From positions 292,501 to 356,500 of the forward strand of contig CAMXCT020001480.1 in the NCBI GenBank assembly GCA_947184155.2: 64,000 bases of DNA. Reading direction: 5' to 3'. This DNA is from Cladocopium goreaui. Its lineage: Eukaryota; Sar; Dinophyceae; Suessiales; Symbiodiniaceae. The notes below the pieces were generated by a model. The model ran no database searches, was not told where the DNA came from, and worked only from the letters and a program-made list of their open reading frames with translations. The position numbers and the translations under genes were made by a program. Of this stretch, positions 54,995 through 64,000 are shown in pieces; position 1 is the stretch's first letter, and each line of letters opens with the position of its first letter.

Positions 54995-55205
54995 AAATAG
55001 GATGATATAAAATTACCCCGAGTCAGCGTTGGTTAATGGGATGATTTATCATTGGGTGTATGTGATTTCCCAAGCTGGATACCACCCAGCACCTGCGGTG
55101 AACTGAGCATACAGCAAGAGCTGCATTGCCTCTACTTAAGTTTGCCATCACCCTGATGATCCAAACATGACTTTGTCAAGAGTCAGCCCTTTTCTGATCT
55201 TTCAG

Positions 55206-55250
55206 GCACCTTTCCAATATCTCCCCGATTATCTCCCCCAGTCCCGCAAG
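55206..55250 (+). CDS. Exon, Tyr/Pro-rich
   Basis: 45 nt between ATCTTTCAG| and CGCAAG|GTATTT; reads APFQYLPDYLPQSRK. Confidence 0.5.
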
Positions 55251-55669
55251 GTATTTTACCCTGATGGGTGATGCCAGCATCCTTCAGGCTCGTCTGAGAA
55301 ACGGCTGAAAACAGCTGGAGTTTGGTCAGTTTGTAGGTAGACCTGTAGATAGAGAGTCGTTGTCATACTCGTTATAACATGTTATAACATACGAATGATT
55401 TCTATAACATGTTATAACTATTCCGAAATAATATATATATACCTAATTATATATACATAATATGATATTTGGAGAACTTATGACCTCAGTGTGACGTCAC
55501 GACAATGATGATTAGGATTCAGGGAATCGTCCCCATAGCTGGCCTTCTATATTTCAGCTATTCTCAGGCCAAACAAAAGTGTCATAGTTCAGCCAGAATG
55601 ATATCTCATGATATCTACATGTGCAACGCTGTAGATTCGACATTTCGTCTGGTAAACCACTTTTTTCAG

Positions 55670-55731
55670 GTGCCATCACTTTGCGATTTTTTGTCATTGA
55701 TGACATTCACCCTGTTGCTCAGTTCGAATAG
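55670..55731 (+). CDS. Exon, unknown
   Basis: After TTTTTTCAG|GT; preferred frame AITLRFFVIDDIHPVAQFE before TAG, alternative VPSLCDFLSLMTFTLLLSSN. Strong acceptor, frame open. Confidence 0.4.
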
Positions 55732-55759
55732 ATGATTCCTAGATGATTCCCATTCCCAG

Positions 55760-55846
55760 GAACTGATTGAGTCGACCTTCCCAACTAGAACGTGGGCGTA
55801 TCATCCGTGGTCACGTCGTCACGTCAAAAGCCTTATCAAAACCAAG
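55760..55846 (+). CDS. Exon, basic/aromatic protein
   Basis: Between ATTCCCAG| and ACCAAG|GTGAAG. Reads ELIESTFPTRTWAYHPWSRR then HVKSLIKTK, exactly 29 codons. Clean boundaries. Confidence 0.6.
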
Positions 55847-56168
55847 GTGAAGCCAGGCAAGTTTTAGTTGGTGAAACCCAGTTGTGGCGGTGAAAATTGT
55901 GTTTTTTTGCCGGATCAAGCCAATTGTTTGATTATCCACCCAAAAAAGTCAAATCCCATGTGTTGTGGGCCGCACACAGCAGTTTTTGTTGCTGGGTACT
56001 GTATCTACTCTATTGCATTTATCCATGTATATATAATGTATCTATGTATATATATCATATATATATATATAAATATATATAATGTATATATATATAATAC
56101 ATAGGTACATATAATGTATCTATGTATGTATGTATGTACACGCTCATCCTCCCATGTTTGACTTGCAG

Positions 56169-56243
56169 GCTGGTCAAGAAGGCACTCGTCAATTGCAAGA
56201 GGCGGGGAGGACCGACGGGAAATCCTTAGGATCAGAGGTGGAG
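56169..56243 (+). CDS. Exon, unknown protein
   Basis: Between GACTTGCAG| and GTGGAG|GTAGTT; reads AGQEGTRQLQEAGRTDGKSL GSEVE in phase 0. Clean boundaries. Confidence 0.6.
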
Positions 56244-56282
56244 GTAGTTTTGCCAACCAGTTGATGGAGAAAAAAACTTGGG

Positions 56283-56387
56283 GATACCCATAGGATCCAT
56301 GGTGCTGGTATATTAATGCTAACATGACTGGGGTATATGGATGGGATCCATGTTACCATATATAGCAGCACCATGGATCCTATGGGA
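56283..56387. mobile_element. Family D palindromic element
   Basis: ACCCATAGGATCCATGGTGC left is mirrored by GCACCATGGATCCTATGGGA right. Confidence 0.85.
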
Positions 56388-56722
56388 TATAATGAGGATG
56401 TAATGGAATATAGAGATATACACAAGAACGTAATTGGATGTAATACGGAATATACACAAGATTTCTTCAAAAGCCTTGTTTGTATATGGGGTTTGACTAC
56501 AATGTGACACTCAAAATTAATTGGGGATGATCAGATTATCACAATCCACGAGCTGTGAAATCCGTTCCACAAACCAACATTTAAAAAGGGACCGCAGGCT
56601 TTGGGTTGTAAACACGATCCACTTGGATGTGCATTCCAGTTGCTAAGTCGGTGATAACCATATACTATGAATAATATTCTAACCTAGCTACTCTCCGGTA
56701 GTCATGGCCGTTTTCCTGGCAG

Positions 56723-56771
56723 TGGAAAATATCCCATTTCTCCGGAGTCTTCCCAAGAAAAGCTCCATTTG
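56723..56771 (+). CDS. Exon, unknown
   Basis: Between CCTGGCAG|TG and CATTTG|GTTAGC; reads ENIPFLRSLPKKSSI. Confidence 0.4.
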
Positions 56772-57373
56772 GTTAGCGTGGATTTCCCAACAAAGCCCAG
56801 TGATGATGGGATATACCCCAGTTTCATGTATGGCTAAGAACAAAGACACCTACGACTTACGATGTGAGGCTATGTTAACCTCGAATTGTGATGATTCTCT
56901 CGAATTTCATGTCCGTCTTGTGGCTAGTGATATAACCAACGCATCGGTGGTTTGGAACGTGACTTTTCATATTTTTCATAGGGGTTGGTCAACCACCAAC
57001 CAGTCATTGTTGGCAATGTTGAGGGGGATATCTACGAACCAGCTATTTTTTGCAGCGCATTGTATCTAGACTAAGATTTGGCATATCAACGGGTTTCAAA
57101 GTTTCAATGGGGGGTCTAACCAACATGTTCTGGGAATTTAAGGTGTGAGTTTTTGACTTGAAGAATCAACCTGTTGACCTGTTGGTTTAGTGCGTGCACC
57201 TCTACCACAAGAATGTTGTGTTTCTTTATGTGTGTGTTCAATCAACAATTATGGGATTAACATCGATTAACAAATATCGGGTCAAGTAATCAACAATTTC
57301 AAGAAGTAAATGGAAGGTGGACATACATCGGGTCCTTCTGTTTCAAATGTCCTCTCTTTGGGAGGTTCAACGG

Positions 57374-57478
57374 CTGGTGGTTTCAAACATGTTTTTATTC
57401 TAATGTTCCATCTTATATGGGATAATCCTTCCCATTGACTTTCATAGTTTTCAAGATGGTTATTGCACCACCAACCAG
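57374..57478. mobile_element. Family A palindromic element
   Basis: CTGGTGGTTTCAAAC left, CACCACCAACCAG right. Confidence 0.75.
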
Positions 57479-57851
57479 AAAATATTACGTGTATATAGGT
57501 AAACCACCATTTTCAATAGGTAAATCACCGTTTTCAATAGGTAAATCACCGTTGTCAATAGGTAAATCACCATTTTCAATAGGTAAATCAACTATTTCTA
57601 TGGTCATTTCACTTTAGCCAAACGGGACGACTCGTGATCGATCGCCTAGAAATTTTGACGGCCCAATTGTGGAACTCTTAGGGAAGATAAGATAAGGAAC
57701 CCTTGGAACCAACGGATTTTAAGGGAGATTTGATATTACCATCTGGTTGTGACTAAGATGGGATGTTATAATGGATGTTACCATCTGGTTTAACTATAGT
57801 TAATGGATGTTTTTTGATGGGAAAATGATGATCATATATTATACCATCTGG

Positions 57852-57952
57852 TTATGACTAACAGTTTGCCATGGACAGATCCACCATTTTTAATAGGTAA
57901 ACCATCTATTTCTATGGGCTATTTCCCATGGCTATGTTAAATAACCAGAGGG
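57852..57952. mobile_element. Family C palindromic element (CTGGTTAT subtype)
   Basis: CCATCTGGTTATGACTAACA left, TGTTAAATAACCAGAGGG right. Confidence 0.75.
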
Positions 57953-58085
57953 ATCCAGAGGCCCAATCCAAACCATGGTACCATATGGTACCGTTTTGTG
58001 TTCACATGACAAAAGCTTAGCTTGTTATGGATCTTTATCTCCAAACTTTATAGCATGGTCTTCTTTACAAAGATGTATATAATAT

Positions 58086-58191
58086 CTGGTTGGTGGTTTC
58101 AAACATGACTTTTATTTTTCCATAATATATGGGATGTCATTCGTCCCATTGACTTTCATATTTTTTCGAGATGGGTAAAACCGCCAACCAG
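58086..58191. mobile_element. Family A palindromic element with 4-bp duplication
   Basis: CTGGTTGGTGGTTTCAAAC left, AAACCGCCAACCAG right; ATAT on both sides. Confidence 0.8.
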
Positions 58192-58637
58192 ATATACTGT
58201 ACCCAGAGAACGAGTTGTCAGGTCATCAACTCCTTGTCATGAGGCTGGAATATGCAATTCATCCCAAGTTGCGCTCTCCAATCGTGTTACAAGTGCTCTG
58301 CTATACTCCAGGTTGCCCCCCCACCCTGCAACACTTAGCGAGTCACCAACATATTTGGTCAATGGATGGAGATTGAAAAAACAATAGGTTCATGATGATC
58401 CATGGTACTTTGAGTTGTTGACAATCATAGAATGTGAATGTGAAATTCGATGATGTTGTACAACGATGACATGTTTTTCTGTCGTTTTTTTGGCCACTGC
58501 TATTATTTTCACCATCCCCATCACATTTGGATATGTTACAGTAACCAACCAACCAACCAACCAATCAATCAACCAACCAATTGGTATGAGTTTTTCCCAC
58601 TAAAAAAACCTGTTTTTCTGTTGCAAACAACATCCAG

Positions 58638-58760
58638 CCATGGATCTCCTCGGGGCCCATTCCGTCACAAACCGGTCGTCACTCCGCCCAGTCCGAATCC
58701 TGTGACTTCGAGTTGCGGGATCATCGCGTGCGGAGCTCGGTGATCATCGCGTCCGGATGA
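58638..58760 (+). CDS. Exon, possibly terminal
   Basis: After CATCCAG| the frame reads PWISSGPIPSQTGRHSAQSE then SCDFELRDHRVRSSVIIASG and TGA 58758-58760. It may instead end at GCTCG|GTGATC (58740). Ser/Arg-rich. A GATCATCGCGT word is duplicated at the end. Confidence 0.5.
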   Translation, partial: PWISSGPIPSQTGRHSAQSESCDFELRDHRVRSSVIIASG

Positions 58761-59124
58761 CTGGGACTGGTGGTGACTGGAACCATGGATTCAATCTGAC
58801 GAACTCATATTTTTCAGAGGGGTTGGAACCATCAAATTAGTGATGAATAGAGTTTAATTTTTGAGTTTATATATGTTAACATACATGTTTGATCATGTTT
58901 GCATGTTTTTGTTTGGGTTGGGAAGAAGTGCAATGAACTTAAAGTCACAGTCGCTGATCTCTTGTCATAAAAAGGGGTACTCCAGGTCACCTTTTTTTTC
59001 TCCAACAACTCCCAGAATCTGCCAGTCTGCCCGGTGACAAAAGGAATATCTCCCCATCTGCGAAGGATGGTGCTGGAAAAAAAATACCATGATTTACCTA
59101 CATGAATGAGCTATTTTTGGGCTA

Positions 59125-59332
59125 AATGTCCCATAGGATCCATCAGATCCTATATATGGATCTATATATACCCTATGGATCCAAAGACAGTCTGAGAAGG
59201 TACTTGACCCCCTAAATCATACCCCAAGTACTTCCTAAGAAGGCACTTGGATCCACAGAGATATGGTAACATTTACCATCCATATACCCCAAATGTTAGC
59301 ATATATATATACCAGACATGGATCCTATGGGT
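59125..59332. mobile_element. Family D compound element
   Basis: CCATAGGATCCATCAGATCC at the left and ACATGGATCCTATGGGTGTA at the right, with an internal TACCATCCATATACCCCAAA block shared with the copy at 60798. Confidence 0.65.
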
Positions 59333-59385
59333 GTAGGTGAATCTTCCAGCATGGTTCGCATTGATGGCATCGAGACATTGCTAAG

Positions 59386-59429
59386 GCCATGGTGCGAGAG
59401 CTTTTCGAGAAGGCGACCGACGCGACGGG
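59386..59429 (+). CDS. Exon with consensus donor
   Basis: 44 nt between TTGCTAAG| and ACGGG|GTAAGT; reads AMVRELFEKATDAT. Codons G/C-ending. Confidence 0.55.
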
Positions 59430-59499
59430 GTAAGTTACATCACCGCCATGTGGCCCCTTTGTGGTGTAACTTTCCGATTTTCGCATCGTGTTCCCCAAG

Positions 59500-59706
59500 G
59501 CAAAAAATCAAGAAAAAGCCTCCGGGAATCACATGGCTGAAATTTCCCCGAACTACATGAAGGTAGAAATAGATGTTTATACATGCAAATTTGAGGTTGA
59601 CTTGTGGAGCTTTTTTCGCGAACTGGATCAAGAAAGAGTACCGCTGCAAGGGGTGTCCGCAGCTGCTATGTCCCTCTACTCCTTCAATGAAGGAGGTTTA
59701 TTTCAG
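59500..59706 (+). CDS. Exon, unknown protein
   Basis: After CCCCAAG| the frame reads AKNQEKASGNHMAEISPNYM then KVEIDVYTCKFEVDLWSFFR ELDQERVPLQGVSAAAMSLY SFNEGGLFQ, ending TTTCAG|GTTGGT. 69 codons. A second frame in the right half (NWIKKEYRCKGCPQLLCPST) also looks coding, so a hidden intron cannot be excluded. Confidence 0.55.
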
Positions 59707-59732
59707 GTTGGTGAATAGTTATGAGCTAAATA

Positions 59733-59872
59733 TACAATGTGAGGCCGTTCGATAGCTAAGTTAGTGCAAATAACTCCAATCTCACTATGGTTTATGGTAG
59801 TTATAACTTATAACTATACTGTAGCTACTGGGGCTTATAAACCAACTTATAAGTGGGGGGCCCCACATTGTA
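59733..59872. mobile_element. Family B palindromic element
   Basis: TACAATGTGAGGCCGTTCGA left, GGGGGGCCCCACATTGTA right. The next exon starts without a gap. Confidence 0.8.
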
Positions 59873-59873
59873 T

Positions 59874-60035
59874 GGTTTTGGCTCAAAAGAATTTGCACCC
59901 GATATATCCGGAAATTGGGTCAATTTATATTTACAAGATATAGATGAGTTGAGAACTTGCACAAATCTAAGATTCGACCCTGAAAGAATTCCAAGGAATC
60001 AATACCTTGTACTAACTGGTCAGTTCATGCTTTGA
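59874..60035 (+). CDS. Exon immediately after a family B element
   Basis: The frame reads GFGSKEFAPDISGNWVNLYL then QDIDELRTCTNLRFDPERIP RNQYLVLTGQ to TGA 60033-60035. Acceptor unclear: the element's terminal ATTGTA lacks the AG seen elsewhere. Amino-acid pattern is convincingly protein-like. Confidence 0.5.
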   Translation, partial: GFGSKEFAPDISGNWVNLYLQDIDELRTCTNLRFDPERIPRNQYLVLTGQFML

Positions 60036-60095
60036 ACAATGACTCACCATGATCGTGTAAGACTTTCCATCATTCATGGGGCATTTCTTTTGCAG

Positions 60096-60179
60096 TTTGT
60101 GTCTACAATGACTCTGATGTTGAATTGAACCCTCAAATGGTTTGCGTGCGCTCCCTTAGACCAGCGAGCAGCAACCAGG
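60096..60179 (+). CDS. Exon, unknown protein
   Basis: Between TTTTGCAG|TT and AACCAG|GTAGCT. Reads CVYNDSDVELNPQMVCVRSL RPASSNQ. Clean boundaries. Confidence 0.6.
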
Positions 60180-60255
60180 TAGCTTGAGGGAGTCCAGTGG
60201 AGTGATTTTCAATGATTCTTGCTGCGAAACCAGTGGTTCTCTTGTATACCACAGA

Positions 60256-60381
60256 GTTATGGCCCTTTACCCTTTACCAGTTATAACTACTTATAACATC
60301 TTATAACCCCATTTATAGAATGTATAATCCCATAGAAATAACATGAAATAACAAGTTATAACTAATAAGTGGCCATAACTG
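60256..60381. mobile_element. Family J palindromic element
   Basis: CAGAGTTATGGCCCTTTACC left is mirrored by AGTGGCCATAACTGAAG right, with CAGTTATAACTACTTATAAC inside. Related copies at about 1,066-1,260, 32,035-32,235 and 47,632-47,745. Confidence 0.65.
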
Positions 60382-60661
60382 AAGATTTTACCTTATGGCC
60401 GTATTTGTACAAGTGATTTTGCACCGATTGTTGTCAATCCAGATGGGTGGTAATCGAGCAAACATAAGAATATGAGTTGCGCCAACACTTGAAATACACA
60501 ATATGTTACGAAAGGATACGAAAGGAATATGAAGTTTCCAAACAAAAGTGTTGTATTTTGAATATTTTTGGAAGGACTTTTCACCACAAGGATGAGAACA
60601 TCCTCATGTCGCCCTGACTTCTCTTTTGGTGCCCCTTAATTGACACCGTGCCTTTGTACAG

Positions 60662-60733
60662 GATGGAGTGAATCTGGAACTTGCGGTGAGGCGTCAATTG
60701 CAGGCACATTCAATGAGCGGATGTGGGATGTGG
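60662..60733 (+). CDS. Exon, unknown
   Basis: After TTTGTACAG| the frame reads DGVNLELAVRRQLQAHSMSG CGMW, to GTGTGA. Confidence 0.5.
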
Positions 60734-60797
60734 GTGTGATCTTGCTGCGTGGAATCACAATGAACCACATATGTTTTTTGAAAATCATGCTGAAATA

Positions 60798-60893
60798 CCC
60801 ATAGGATCCATGTATGCTATAAAAGGTAACATTTACCATCCATATACCCCAAATGTTAGCATATATAGCATACATGGATCCTATGGGATAGAG
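60798..60893. mobile_element. Family D palindromic element
   Basis: TACCCATAGGATCCATGTAT left, ATACATGGATCCTATGGGAT right. Confidence 0.85.
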
Positions 60894-61231
60894 CATGCCA
60901 TGATTTCCCAAATCCATTGGATTTCAACACAATTGATGTTCTGCAAAATATAACGAGTACTGAAGATCCTATGAGACCATTTTAAGCGTGGAACATCCTA
61001 TCCCCAGCTACGGTGTTCTGACCCAGGTACCGGGCTTCTGACCCATAGGTGCTGGGAGGTTCATACCACTTTGTAACTGGTTCACAACACCGGTTTATAA
61101 GTCCCCTTTCCTGGTCATCCCACGAATCGTAAGTGGGTTATATCATGTTATATCCCAGTTGTGAGTGGGATAGGTAAGCTTAATCCACTTATAGCTTGGA
61201 TTTTTGACCCACAAACACAATTTGTGGGTAG

Positions 61232-61301
61232 CCTGCAAGTATGCGCCAAACGCGCCCGGCATCGAATCATGCGGTTGTCAGCCGAATTGGCACCCCACCT
61301 G
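61232..61301 (+). CDS. Exon, basic helical segment
   Basis: After GTGGGTAG|C the frame reads LQVCAKRARHRIMRLSAELA PHL, ending CACCTG|GTGCCT. Follows a family K-like palindrome (61,070-61,230). Confidence 0.5.
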
Positions 61302-61330
61302 GTGCCTTTGATTTAACTATATATATATAT

Positions 61331-61505
61331 ACAATTGTTGGATCTCATGATGTTCCGTTTCAATTCCACATGTTACTGACTGTTTCCTGCAAAAAAACAA
61401 GATATGGAATTGTAGCCAGTGGTGAAAAACAGTACCGATTCAACCTTAATTGTACCAGTGATGACCCACCAATTCTTCCTACAAATCATCCCAGTTTAAC
61501 GGCTG
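61331..61505 (+). CDS. Exon before a family D intron
   Basis: The frame reads TIVGSHDVPFQFHMLLTVSC then KKTRYGIVASGEKQYRFNLN CTSDDPPILPTNHPSLTA, ending GGCTG|GTTTCA in phase 1. Acceptor not sharply defined. The next exon continues the phase. Confidence 0.55.
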
Positions 61506-61631
61506 GTTTCATGTCCCATATGCGAATCATGGTGCTGACGTATGCACACCAACATCTACCCGAACACCCCAAATCACCCTTTGTTTTGTAGGTTTTTAAC
61601 GGTTTTTATATACCAGCACCATGCTTCGCAG
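61506..61631. mobile_element. Family D element filling a 126-nt intron
   Basis: CCCATATGCGAATCATGGTG left, CCAGCACCATGCTTCGCAG right; the acceptor CAG is the decayed right arm itself. Confidence 0.65.
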
Positions 61632-61741
61632 GTGTTTTTTCATGTTTTTTCCGTTTCGAATCCTCCAACGTCGAGGCCCTGGAGGCCATGGAGTTGACGC
61701 CCAAGAACTTGGGGGCCGTCAATCAGAACGAGCGTGGAGAG
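61632..61741 (+). CDS. Exon after a family D intron
   Basis: Joined in phase to 61331-61505; reads VFSCFFRFESSNVEALEAME then LTPKNLGAVNQNERGE, ending GGAGAG|GTGGGC. Strongly G/C-ending codons from ESSNVEALEAM on. Confidence 0.6.
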
Positions 61742-61964
61742 GTGGGCCTTGGGGATGAATCGATGGTCCCTTCAATTAAAAGTATAGTACTTACATAGAT
61801 AGAATATATATATATATATATTAATAAATATTATATATATATGTATATATATATATTTTATAGTAAGTTGTTTTCTTTGAACAGAACTTAACTTCTTGGC
61901 AGGAGATTGCACAAAAGCCTCTTCATTCACAGGGATTGAACCAATAAATCATGGCTGACTTAAG

Positions 61965-62186
61965 TTGGTTAGAAAAAAAAGGGATAGAAAGCTAGAAGCC
62001 ATGGATAAAAAAAACATAGGTATTATTGGACCATCATGGATATGGTTTTGTTCAAACATTGGAGATGAATCCCGAATTCATGGCCCTTTAGATTGGACAG
62101 TGAGGTTTTTGACCGTCAAAATTACGGCTTATCCCATTTTCCAGACAAACCCAGTGGGGATCGTGTGGGTGAATTCTTATCAATGA
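61965..62186 (+). CDS. Possible exon
   Basis: 73-codon open frame containing NIGIIGPSWIWFCSNIGDES and VGIVWVNSYQ before TGA. No clear splice site; AT-ending codons. Could be chance. Confidence 0.25.
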   Translation: MVRKKRDRKLEAMDKKNIGIIGPSWIWFCSNIGDESRIHGPLDWTVRFLTVKITAYPIFQTNPVGIVWVNSYQ

Positions 62187-62369
62187 TAGTAGGGACTATC
62201 TGAGAATAGTTTGTTTCTGATTGCAGAATGGAGATAAATGTCCCAGTTTGTTGCTGAAGTTCTGTTTCGCCATGTATTGTATTTTCATTATTTTTTCATT
62301 ATGTACATTTCTGTTGTACCGTTGCGCAAAACATTTCTGTTCTCACTTCGTCCATGTTGATGACCTCAG

Positions 62370-62466
62370 TCACCTGAACCAGGACATCTACAATCAATGC
62401 TTCTACCTGGCCTTAGCAAGGCAGGGAAGACATGGGAAGACCCCTGGAGGATCTTCTGGGCACTGA
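62370..62466 (+). CDS. Exon with cysteine-protease-like word (OTU-like?)
   Basis: After GACCTCAG|T the frame reads HLNQDIYNQCFYLALARQGR then HGKTPGGSSGH to TGA. The QCFYLALA block resembles the active-site cysteine helix of OTU-type deubiquitinases (usual form D-x-N-C-F-Y/L-x-A-L). No catalytic His exon was identified, so this is only a hint. Confidence 0.45.
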
Positions 62467-62488
62467 AACTGAGAATTTTGGCATGCAG

Positions 62489-62553
62489 ATGATCTAAACG
62501 TCTCAAAAGGATTCGCCGTCATGTTCCATGAAGCTACGGACAAAATCATGTTT
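62489..62553 (+). CDS. Exon downstream of the OTU-like exon
   Basis: After GGCATGCAG|AT the frame reads DLNVSKGFAVMFHEATDKIM F; open further to TGA at about 62598. Beta-strand-like. A GTTTGC donor ends it at 62553, or the exon at 62562 (after TTTGCAG) follows. Confidence 0.45.
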
Positions 62554-62735
62554 GTTTGCAGGCCCACACCACTTCCACCGAGATTGGATGTCCGATGATT
62601 TTCAAAATATTAGTCAGTTGGGATTATTATTCCCAGTATAGGGACATATAAAAAATGTTCCAAACCACCAACCAGTATACCCATGGCTACATGCATATTT
62701 CCATATCCCTCTCTCCCACGCTTTTGTTTCAGCAG

Positions 62736-62800
62736 GGTTTCAAACTGGATACATCCAAAGACTGGTTTCATCGCCAAATGTCATTTCATCACACCCTCTG
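62736..62800 (+). CDS. Exon whose donor lies in a family C element
   Basis: After TTCAGCAG| the frame reads GFKLDTSKDWFHRQMSFHHT L and stays open to CCTCTG|GTAAAC, the family C arm. Splicing to CCAGAG|G at 62894 keeps the frame for another 21 codons (YHTQKIPTHGLPVAFMVDYQ then TAG). Confidence 0.5.
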
Positions 62801-62899
62801 GTAAACTAACAAGACTATGGTAAATCACCATTTTTTTAGGGGAAAATCAACTATAAATGGCCATGTTCAAGAGCTATTTTGACATAACCAGAGGGTATA
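62793..62899. mobile_element. Family C element, possible 93-nt intron
   Basis: ACCCTCTGGTAAACTAACAA left, TTTGACATAACCAGAGGGTA right. Confidence 0.75.
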
Positions 62900-63179
62900 T
62901 CATACTCAGAAAATCCCGACTCATGGATTACCCGTAGCCTTTATGGTGGATTATCAGTAGCCTTTATGGTGGGTTAAAAAAATCTGTTTTTCGTCGTAAA
63001 TTTCACGACTTTGATGCGCTGAATGTTCGTCCCTGTCACCGCCATGTTGATGTCACCGCCATGGTCGACGGTTGAATTTTCTGGATGAATTACTGGTTGG
63101 TGGTGACTGGAACATTGGTTTAGTATGGGATAATGATGGTTAATGATGGTTGATGATGGTTAATGATGCTTAGTAGTCA

Positions 63180-63293
63180 CTGGTTGGTGGTGACTGGAAC
63201 CATGGACTTTTGAATGACTTTCCATTCGGGAATGTCATCATCACTGATGAAGTCCATGATTTTTCAGAGGGGTAGGTCCAAACCACCAACCAG
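63180..63293. mobile_element. Family A palindromic element
   Basis: CTGGTTGGTGGTGACTGGAA left, CAAACCACCAACCAG right. A family A left end without its partner is at 63092. Confidence 0.75.
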
Positions 63294-63537
63294 ATTATAA
63301 TGACTTCACTGCGACGTCATGGTCGAATGATGGTTTGTACGGAGAATGATGGTCCCAAATATCCCCTTAAATGATCTTAAATGGCTTTAATTCAGCTGCA
63401 GCTATTTTCAGGTTGTAAATTGATACAAGTCAGAATAAGTCAGCCAAATTGTATCACTGTATCACCCATTCATTCCCATCAGATCACCATAGAATTCCCA
63501 TCACAATCATCACATCCCCATCATCCCCCATATCCCA

Positions 63538-63682
63538 TGACGGATCCATGGTGCTGGTATATTAATGCTAACATGACTAGGGTATATGGATGGGATCCAT
63601 GGCACACCATATATAGCATATATATATAGCATATATATATATAGCATATATATATATATAGCATACATGGATCCTATGGATA
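63538..63682. mobile_element. Family D element expanded by TATAGCA repeats
   Basis: GGATCCATGGTGCTGGTATA left, ATACATGGATCCTATGGA right; the loop contains several TATATAGCATATATA units absent from the copy at 56283. Confidence 0.8.
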
Positions 63683-63734
63683 TCCGTTTAAATCATCATT
63701 TTTCTTGCTTCAAACGGGGGCCCCGGTAACGGAG

Positions 63735-63801
63735 GTCATATTTGGGCACGGATTCGGACAGCCTCAAAGACACGGCGCTTCACTTCAAGCGCGCCATTGA
63801 G
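63735..63801 (+). CDS. Exon with a GC donor
   Basis: After ACGGAG|G the frame reads SYLGTDSDSLKDTALHFKRA IE and ends ATTGAG|GCAAGTG, a textbook GC donor. G/C-ending codons. Last exon in the window; the gene runs off the right end. Confidence 0.65.
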
Positions 63802-64000
63802 GCAAGTGTGTATCGAATATCCATTGTTTAAATTATCATGTCCATTGGGTATACTATTGTTAATATCATGTTATATCTTTGTTTATCGGAATATTTTGGC
63901 ATCTTATAAACCATTGGATATATTATAATATGATAACCAACGGAATACCATGGAATTTTAAACCCATGTTTGTTATAACCATAACAACGGCGGAACAATA

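Larger units (their letters stand above)
57072..58600. other. Intron-like stretch with elements only
   Basis: Holds family A (57374, 58086), family C (57852) and a run of TAGGTAAATCACC(A/G)TTTTCA units at 57490-57600. No coding island. Confidence 0.6.

Noticed and set aside
56704..57069. 121-residue plus ORF
   Set aside because: Runs straight through a family A remnant (56948-57002); only the short stretch at 56723-56771 has splice support.

Overview
This window looks like a stretch of a dinoflagellate nuclear genome. I infer this from four things seen together: (1) isolated GC-rich coding islands of 40-200 nt in a very AT-rich, simple-repeat-rich background; (2) intron acceptors that almost always read AG|G, with GT, GC and probable GA donors, a splice-site habit known from dinoflagellates; (3) all convincing host exons on the + strand over 64 kb, as in dinoflagellate unidirectional gene clusters; (4) introns crowded with short palindromic elements. 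The simple-repeat load would suit a Polarella-like or Symbiodiniaceae-like genome, but the genus is a guess. No bacterial, organellar or viral gene layout is visible, and I see no rRNA or tRNA gene.

Layout. 0-14 kb: scattered exons of one or more unknown genes, including a Trp/Cys exon with a CxxC motif (138-247) and a Trp-rich exon (11361-11482). 14-17.1 kb: a poorly coding block with 94-bp tandem units, degenerate repeats and a 0.9-kb GATA/GATCA satellite. 18.9-25.5 kb: acidic and Leu-rich soluble-protein exons. 25.9-27.87 kb: a 2-kb AT satellite. 27.9-32.4 kb: sparse exons. 33.2-39.4 kb: a run of exons several of which encode hydrophobic, membrane-like segments. 40.65-44.15 kb: a GC-rich non-LTR retrotransposon on the - strand (zinc fingers, reverse transcriptase, CCHC knuckle, restriction-like endonuclease) sitting inside TA simple repeats, with its reading frame broken once. 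44.3-64 kb: more + strand exons, including a J-domain exon with the HPD tripeptide (52666) and an exon resembling a cysteine-protease (OTU-like) active-site region (62370).

The most interesting signal is the large set of short (about 95-140 bp) palindromic elements. At least ten sequence families are present, each with long terminal inverted repeats; most are flanked by TA (families B, C, D) and one (family A) by a 4-bp duplication. Because the termini are inverted repeats carrying GT near the 5' end and AG near the 3' end, several copies coincide with whole introns of 115-126 nt or supply the donor of an exon. This is what introner (intron-generating transposon) systems look like, and here several unrelated-looking families appear to do it side by side. 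Exon boundaries, frames and gene membership are my own reading of unaligned genomic DNA; neighbouring exons are likely to belong together but I cannot count the genes.
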